64,000 nucleotides of DNA from Ambrosia x helenae (Eukaryota > Streptophyta > Magnoliopsida > Asterales > Asteraceae), in the NCBI GenBank assembly GCA_030844895.1, contig CM061231.1, positions 136,619,023-136,683,022 of the forward strand, in the 5' to 3' direction. Below the pieces are notes generated by a model. That model made no database searches and was not told where the DNA came from. It saw only the letters and a list, made by a program, of their open reading frames with translations. Below are positions 58,221 through 64,000 of this stretch, one piece after another. The position numbers and the translations under genes were made by a program. Each line of letters opens with the position of its first letter. The first letter of the stretch is position 1.

Positions 58221-59429
58221 TTATTCAGGAACCGAAAAAACCAGATATCCGTTATCCCAACGGACCCTGATCTCTTGGCCAACTTGCAAACCCTTTGATC
58301 TGATGATTTGCCCCCATTTTCCAATTAAATTGTAGTAGCTTCCGCGGCACTTCAACTTCATTAAAAATGAATCACCGTTGTCATAGTCTTGAGCATTGAC
58401 GTTTATTTGATATTCATTTCTTAATTGCTCTCGTGCCTGTGACGCCCAATACAAAAGAATGTGATCTTCAACTGATTTTCCGGGTAAAGTAAGGAATGGA
58501 TGATTTGTATCCACGTCAGACAAAGTTAACACCTTTTTTATCGGCCACTCATCATGTTGTTGGTGATGATGGTGCTGTTGGTGGTGTTGCTGCTGCTGGT
58601 AGTGGTGTTGGTGTTGCTGTTGTTGCTGCTGTTGTTGTTGTTGTATCACTGGGATTGTTGCAGGCGCAACTACCTGCTCATAGGGGACAGAAAAGTGTAA
58701 ACAACCATTAGCCCATCGAATCTTGATCTCCTTCCCAACGCCTAGTCCTTTACTCCGAATAATCTTTCCCCATTTTCCTATCAAGTTATAATAATTACCA
58801 CGCCACCTCAGCTTCATCACGTATATCTCCCCTGTATCGACATCACGTGCATTCAAATTCACTTGTTCTTCACTTCTAAGCAGCTCTCGTTGTTGTGGGG
58901 TCCAGTGAACAAGGATATGATCTTCAACTGATCTTCGTGCCAACGGTAGGAAAGGATGATTAGTGTCAACATCAGATAGCGTTAAAACTTTCCTAATAGG
59001 CCACTGGTCATGCACTACGGGCGCAGGAATACCTTGTAATGGTGGTACAGAAAGAGCTTGTTCTGGGACCGAAAAGTGTAGACAACCATTAAACCAACGA
59101 ATTTTTATCACTTTTCCAACATCAAGTCCCTTGCTACGAACAATCCTACCCCATTTGCCGATAAGATTGTAATAACTCCCACGCCATTTTAGTTTCATTA
59201 TATAAACATCACCAGTGTCGTCGTCTTGAGCATTGATAGGTACTTGTTCTCTGTTCAGTAGTTGTTCACACTCAGACTGTGTCAAATGCACAAGGATGTA
59301 AGTCTCAACGGGCTGGCGAGGCAGAGTGAGAAAGGGATGAGTAATGTCAACATCAGAAAGTGTGAGTGCCTTTCGGATAGGCCAATCATCTTGCACTTGC
59401 AATGCACTATTGTGTCTAGAACGCCTCAT
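58221..59429 (-). CDS. protein with three B3-like DNA-binding domains
   Basis: One uninterrupted 402-residue frame starting MRRSRHNSAL. The upstream frame has no ATG and begins at an acceptor, ggtcacag. Three homologous units of about 108 residues (16-124, 143-250, 295-402) each run WPI.K.LTLSDVD..HPFL.L, a middle NAQD.D.G, then YYNLIGKWG.I.RSKGL.VG and FSVP. This is the plant B3 fold pattern seen in small B3-domain transcription factors. A Q/H-rich linker (about 263-293) separates units 2 and 3. Expected to be nuclear and DNA-binding; target unknown. The coding part is intronless, with one intron before the ATG. Confidence 0.78.
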   Translation of the reverse strand: MRRSRHNSALQVQDDWPIRKALTLSDVDITHPFLTLPRQPVETYILVHLTQSECEQLLNREQVPINAQDDDTGDVYIMKLKWRGSYYNLIGKWGRIVRSKGLDVGKVIKIRWFNGCLHFSVPEQALSVPPLQGIPAPVVHDQWPIRKVLTLSDVDTNHPFLPLARRSVEDHILVHWTPQQRELLRSEEQVNLNARDVDTGEIYVMKLRWRGNYYNLIGKWGKIIRSKGLGVGKEIKIRWANGCLHFSVPYEQVVAPATIPVIQQQQQQQQQQHQHHYQQQQHHQQHHHHQQHDEWPIKKVLTLSDVDTNHPFLTLPGKSVEDHILLYWASQAREQLRNEYQINVNAQDYDNGDSFLMKLKCRGSYYNLIGKWGQIIRSKGLQVGQEIRVRWDNGYLVFSVPE

Positions 59430-59431
59430 GC

Positions 59432-60630
59432 CTGTGACCAATGTAGGAAACTTAGTAATTTGTTACAAGAGTCCGATTTTAAAGAAAAGAATAGATACAA
59501 CAAAAGAATCCTAGTAGACATTGGCACTTATTTAACATAGAAGGCAACCGATACCATGTAAACGGACTAACGCTTGTCCATTCAGCAACATAAATCAACA
59601 ACTAAATAACAAACGAATGGTCTCCATCAGAAAACAAACTACCTTAAAGGTTGAAGATAAGTAAGGAAATAAACCTAAATATTAAATGAGCCGAGGAAAG
59701 TATAAATTAGGCTGCATGCGCTATCACAACCAATCAATCACCACTTAATATTAACTTATGCTTATCTATCTATTTACAACATACACTCTTGGCCTTTATA
59801 CATATCCTACGCACATCTTGAAATGCAGTTCACTAAAATCTACAACAGATCACATATGCATGACTTTAACTGTTCAGATCGATACGCTGAGACGCTCAGT
59901 TACTCACCAATGACATCCAAGAACACATTGACATCAAAAACATCTACTGCAATAACCAAATGTTATCATGGGCATTACTGTATAGGGATAGGTCTCTTAT
60001 GAACTAAATAGGCTACTTTCAACTTATAATGACCAGTAACACACAAATTTGTAAAAAAAAAAGATTTATGCCGCACCTTACCTATGCATGAGGCTCATCA
60101 CTCAATCATAGATCAGTCAAGGAACTAATTCTTGTACAAAATTTGGAGCCATCATAAGTACCAATGGATATGCTTAAGCACAGGTCAATACTCAATATGC
60201 ATTCTTATGTGCATTTTGCAAGAGATTCTTTCATTTCTGTTTCGACATTAATCAAAGCATATATATTAATACTTACTAAAACTTTCCTTCAGTTATAACT
60301 TATAATAGCAAAAACAGTCTACTTTTTTAAAAGGGCTTCTTACTTTGCAACAGGCAAATGCATAATCATACATAAAACTTGCTAATCAGAAACCCTAAAC
60401 AACCTACATTAATCAAACAAAACAAAACCCTCTAATAAAGCAAGTACCTTTTAACATAATCCTCTTAAAGTCTCAATCTTTAACCAAAAACTAAACTAAC
60501 CCAACATAACCACTTCAAATAACCAAGTCAAGGGGTTAACCTTAATTACAAGTATTAAGCAAGAATTTAACAAAATAAAAAAGCAGTTGAAAGCCTAAAC
60601 TGATGATCAGTATTAATTAATAAAATACCT
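59432..60630 (-). other. 5'UTR intron of the B3-like gene
   Basis: Minus strand: leader exon above about 60631 ending cacaaactcag|gtatttt, acceptor ggtcacag 2 nt before the ATG. The leader near 60650-60700 has an 'accctttctctctctaggg' pyrimidine tract typical of plant 5'UTRs. The 1.2-kb intron shows no nested gene. Confidence 0.55.
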
Positions 60631-60728
60631 GAGTTTGTGTGGAAAGGAATATGATGGATAAAAACCCTAGAGAGAGAAAGGGTGCATAGTTGAGAAAATT
60701 GGAAGTGTAAGGGTATAAAAGGAAGATA

Positions 60729-60731
<3 letters not shown>

Positions 60732-60778
<47 letters not shown>
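60732..60778. repeat. (TAA)n microsatellite
   Basis: About 15 units just upstream of the presumed B3-like gene leader. Confidence 0.9.
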
Positions 60779-60993
60779 GTTAGTTAAAATAGGTGGTGAC
60801 TGTGTGGATGAAATGGGTGGTGATGGTGGTGGTTTGGGTTAAGGAGGAGGATGGAGCTGAACTGGCAAAAATGGAGGCCAAATTGCGTCAAGACTTATTT
60901 AGCCTAAAGACTTTTTATATTTTTGTAGCGGATTTGACGCTATGATCTTACTTCTTAATTTTACACTTTTTGTTTATCACATGACTAAATTAT

Positions 60994-61025
60994 ACCCCGG
61001 AATGTTCCGGGGTTGAAAAATCTAA
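60994..61025 (+). mobile_element. possible Helitron 3' terminus
   Basis: Perfect hairpin ccccggaatgttccgggg, then ttgaaaaat and CTAA before T (61026). The 5' end was not located, so the extent is unknown. Confidence 0.45.
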
Positions 61026-62460
61026 TATGACATATCAATTTTATATATGAAATAGAATGATGCGTTTTACAGTTACATGTACGAAATCTTCGGGTAGCAC
61101 CTAACCTAAAACAATTAACAATGTATCTCCAAGGTTAACGCCTAACCTTAAACAATGTATAACTCTAATATTAATACCTAAACTAAAACAATGTAAAACT
61201 CCAATGCTAACACATGTTGAAAATAGAATTCATATTTACTGATTTTAACATAATTAGTATGATTAATGAATTACCTGAACATTTTGTGGTTTTTTTCCTG
61301 TATAAACAAAACTCACAAAAAATAGTCATTTTTTTCTTCGTTTTTTTATATAGCATTATGGTACTCGTTGAAAAGGATAATAAAACGCTTGTTAATTTGG
61401 TGTAATTTTTTTTTTAAAAAACTCGTATATAAAAGATATTAACATTTAAAAATCATGGGAGGAAACATGAGAGAGAAAAATCTAATTTTTTTAAATTTTT
61501 TTTCCTAAAATCATTTTTTTATATAGCACTATGGTATTCATTGGAAAGATAATAAAACGCTTGTTAATTTGGTGTAATTTTTTTCTTTAAAAAATCTTAT
61601 ATATAAAAGATATTAACGTTTAAAAATTATTGAAGGAAACATGAGAGAGAAAAATCTAATTTTTTTATATGAGAGAGAAAAATCTAATTTTTTTTTATTT
61701 TTTTTCTAAAATCATTTAATGTCACATGGCACACTCAAAGAGAATGATGTCCTCTTTAAATGTCATGTAAGATTTATTGTTTTCAATTATAAAATAGATT
61801 TTTATTTATTTTTTTACTGTAAAGAATAACGTGCTAAATACCGTGACATCAGGTGTTATGGTCAACGTCAACTACTTGATTGTCGTTAGCCCATTGTCTC
61901 TTTTAGATACGCAAAAACCTAACCTCCACTCGTTCGAAGACATAACAATGAAATAATTAGTAAAACCTCGCCTCATCGATCAAAGAAAAACATTTTATAG
62001 TCTTATAGTCTCTCTGTTTTTTTTTTCTTTCGAAATGTAGTTTTATAGTTTTATACTCTCTTAAATACATTTGTGAAAGATACTTAAAGTTAAGAAATTC
62101 ATTTAGCTTAATGCAAAATATTAAAACTAGCATGGTGTTCGCGTGATATAACGGGTAACACAGACATTTCAAAAGGTGTGCATGGTTAAGTTTAGCTCGA
62201 TTATTGGTCTCAACCGAAACCAAAATCATCAGTTTATCGATCTTATTAATAAATCGTTTAATTGGTTCAGGTTATTTTGTAAGATTACCGGTTTTTAGTT
62301 TGTTTTAGTTAATTTTTGTTAGTTACAAAAATCAAACTTTGGCTAAAATTTTTGCTTTAGTACATGAAATGAGGTATAAATACATGAAATGGAGGTATAA
62401 AAGCCATGAATATATGAATTGTTCGGTTTCAAATTGGTAGGTGAAGAAGTAAATACCTCT
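61026..62460. other. AT-rich, tandem duplications, no gene
   Basis: Apart from the repeat at 61328-61700, no structure or coding potential is recognised. The DNA is extremely AT-rich with many T runs. Confidence 0.5.
61328..61700 (+). repeat. 173-bp tandem duplication plus 31-bp repeat
   Basis: tatatagcattatggta...aataaaacgcttgttaattt...acatgagagagaaaaatctaatt occurs twice about 173 bp apart. The atgagagagaaaaatctaat end is repeated once more 31 bp later. Confidence 0.85.
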
Positions 62461-62488
62461 CCGAGTAGACAAGAATGATATTCCGGCT

Positions 62489-64000
62489 ATGAATAAGACT
62501 CATCATTTCTTGGCAATCGTCGCGAGTTGCTGGCCAGCAAAGAGGAAAGACTTGGTAAGGATCCTTTGTCATACCTTTGGCTTCTTTCTTTTCCCCTGTG
62601 GTTATGGTTGCTTGCTTACTTGTGTCCAGGTACTTCCCTCCTGGACGAGGGTACTTCTACACGACAAGCCAAAGTCTCAAGCCCTGTTACTGTAGCCGTG
62701 TCTGAGTAGGGTGTGGATGCCCCTGTGGTTACGTTGCCTACTACCCTTCCATCCGTTGCTGTGTTTTCAACTGTCGTTACAACCACTACCATCTCGGCTC
62801 CGCGCCTGGTAGTCACAGAAGAACCCAACAATACCTTATCAGTCGGTGTTACCTTTTCTCCGGCTACCATGATTACTACACCATCAGTGGCTGCCTCTTC
62901 AAGCACTCTGTCAGCTCCGGTCAGTACTGCCATGATTACCACATCATCAGTGGCAGCTTCTTCGAGCACTATGCCGGCTCCCATCAGCACTGCCATGCCT
63001 TCCTATGCCCAGACGAGGTTGCATCTTGGTAGCTCTAGTGGCAAAGCCCTTAGGGATATGTCCCGGGTGAGCTTTACTGAGCTGCTACACGATGTACAAC
63101 ATCACCCCGTTGCATTCCCTGGTGGCGTGAGATCCGGGCAAATGCCGTTCAGTGTGGACCCCGTTGAGTCAGAAAAGATGCTTTCTCATGCTTACGCTCC
63201 GGGTATTAACTGGCATCCTTCCCTGCCAGATACTAAATATACCCCTAAGTGGAAGGTTGCTCAGTCCACCCGGTTGATTGATCCGGACGTCATCAGGCAT
63301 TGGGTTGACCATGCCTTTCCTCCTGCCGAACGGTACTACCTCCAGGGTCTGGATAATGCTCAGCTGGCTGAGAATGTTCTTGGATCCAGTGTAAACTCTG
63401 TAGCTTCCATGTACGAAGTGCTGCGCCGTTGGCGTTCGGATGTGGGGGATTTATATGATATGCACGTGTCTCATAGCAAGCTGTCCGTGGAAGCTGAGGC
63501 ATTGTTGCAATCTTTGGGGGATTGCCGGAAGGAACTTGCAGAGATGTCGTCCATCAGGGATACTTATGAGCGGGACAAGACTCGTCTGATAAATACTCAT
63601 AATGACGAGAAGCTTGAAATTCTACGTTCCCGGGATGGGCAGGTCCGGCTGGTACGGAGTTTTGGTGAAGCTCCTAGAGAGGTATGCTTCCAAGGCTAAG
63701 GCCGACCAGGAGAGGTATCAACAGCTGGCCTCTGAGATAGAGGGTTATGAATCCCGTGCCCGGAGGGCAGAAGAGGAGAGGGACTCCATGCTGAAGCAGC
63801 TGAACGCTCTCAAGTCGGAGGCTGAGATTGCTACAAAGAACGCTGCCAATCTTACCGAGCAGTTGACGGCTGCCCATGCCCGGGTGAATGTTTTGGAGAC
63901 GGACCGGGATTGGCTGATATCCAAAGGGTTCCAGGCCTCGTGGAGCCATATACGGGGAGGAGGTCAGTACCAACAAAGATTAAATGACTTCTACCGGACC
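62489..64000 (+). pseudogene. gypsy-type element protein (gag-like, coiled coil)
   Basis: Main frame 62713-63699. It is preceded in the same frame by LDEGTSTRQAKVSSPVTVAV and an in-frame TAG (62707-62709), and by a possible small intron (donor near 62555, acceptor tgtccag near 62629). The protein has a T/S/V-rich head with two copies of a PSVAASSSTL-type repeat. It then has DMSRVSFTELLHDVQHHPVA, WHPSLPDTKYTPKWKV and a long coiled coil that continues after a frame slip near 63660 (LLERYASKAKADQERYQQLA) to the window edge. Similar proteins occur with 'gypsy-type transposon' domains in Asteraceae, from memory. The element continues beyond the window. Confidence 0.6.

Noticed and set aside
62127..62160. 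Possible Helitron 3' end (minus-strand CTAG before T)
   Set aside because: The hairpin is too weak and no 5' partner was seen; CTAG alone is common in AT-rich DNA.

Overview
This is a plant nuclear segment. It is AT-rich and has spliced genes with GT-AG introns, cytosolic-type tRNA, and dense nested class I and II transposons with exact target-site duplications. The repeat-encoded proteins (a zinc-finger reverse transcriptase element around 20.5-22.1 kb and a gypsy-type coiled-coil protein after 62.5 kb) resemble, from memory, proteins common in Asteraceae (Tanacetum/Artemisia type). The family placement is an inference; 'eudicot' is safer.

Host genes, left to right: a PP2C-type protein phosphatase (+, 2.96-3.82 kb) behind a 5'UTR intron and broken by one missing base; an FRS11-like FAR1-family transcription factor (-, 5.18-9.85 kb, four coding exons plus a 5'UTR intron), also broken by one missing base; the ubiquitin-like-domain CTD phosphatase UBLCP1 (+, 38.11-45.67 kb, six exons, intact, one GC-AG intron); a tRNA-Lys(UUU) gene (45.95 kb); a bZIP factor of the At4g06598 type (-, 46.84-50.10 kb), damaged in several places; and an intact three-domain B3-like protein (-, 58.22-59.43 kb). 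UBLCP1 and the bZIP gene are convergent neighbours here. Their closest Arabidopsis relatives carry consecutive locus numbers, so the pair looks like old microsynteny.

Most of the rest is transposable elements. 10.98-14.26 kb is a four-level nest: a Tourist-like element holds a hAT, which holds a 2.6-kb solo LTR, which holds tRNA-like sequences and hairpin repeats. 14.70-18.98 kb is a Helitron carrying a beta-galactosidase exon fragment. 19.18 kb is the 3' end of a related Helitron facing it. 20.4-22.1 kb is a decayed RT element cut by an LTR. 22.43-24.34 kb is a perfect palindrome with two 907-bp arms, each carrying a papain-like protease gene. 24.34-25.5 kb is a Copia LTR, primer-binding site and gag remnant. 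25.65-27.92 kb is another Helitron. 29.25-33.40 kb is a Copia LTR pair without coding capacity that encloses a 484-bp triplication. 33.82-37.23 kb is a second long solo LTR.

The 4.3-kb first intron of UBLCP1 holds a Harbinger/Tourist element, a small MITE and a 1.78-kb foldback made of two inverted hAT-transposase 3' ends. Any UBLCP1 pre-mRNA would therefore contain a hairpin of about 0.85 kb. RTE-type LINEs sit in UBLCP1 intron 2 and in bZIP intron 1. 50.4-57.6 kb is a run of hAT, MULE and Harbinger elements with clear duplications, several inserted into each other. The window ends inside a gypsy-type element ORF.

The coding frames of two conserved genes are each interrupted by loss of one G next to CCG. 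This could mean real pseudogenes or consensus errors in the assembly, and it should be settled before either protein is used.
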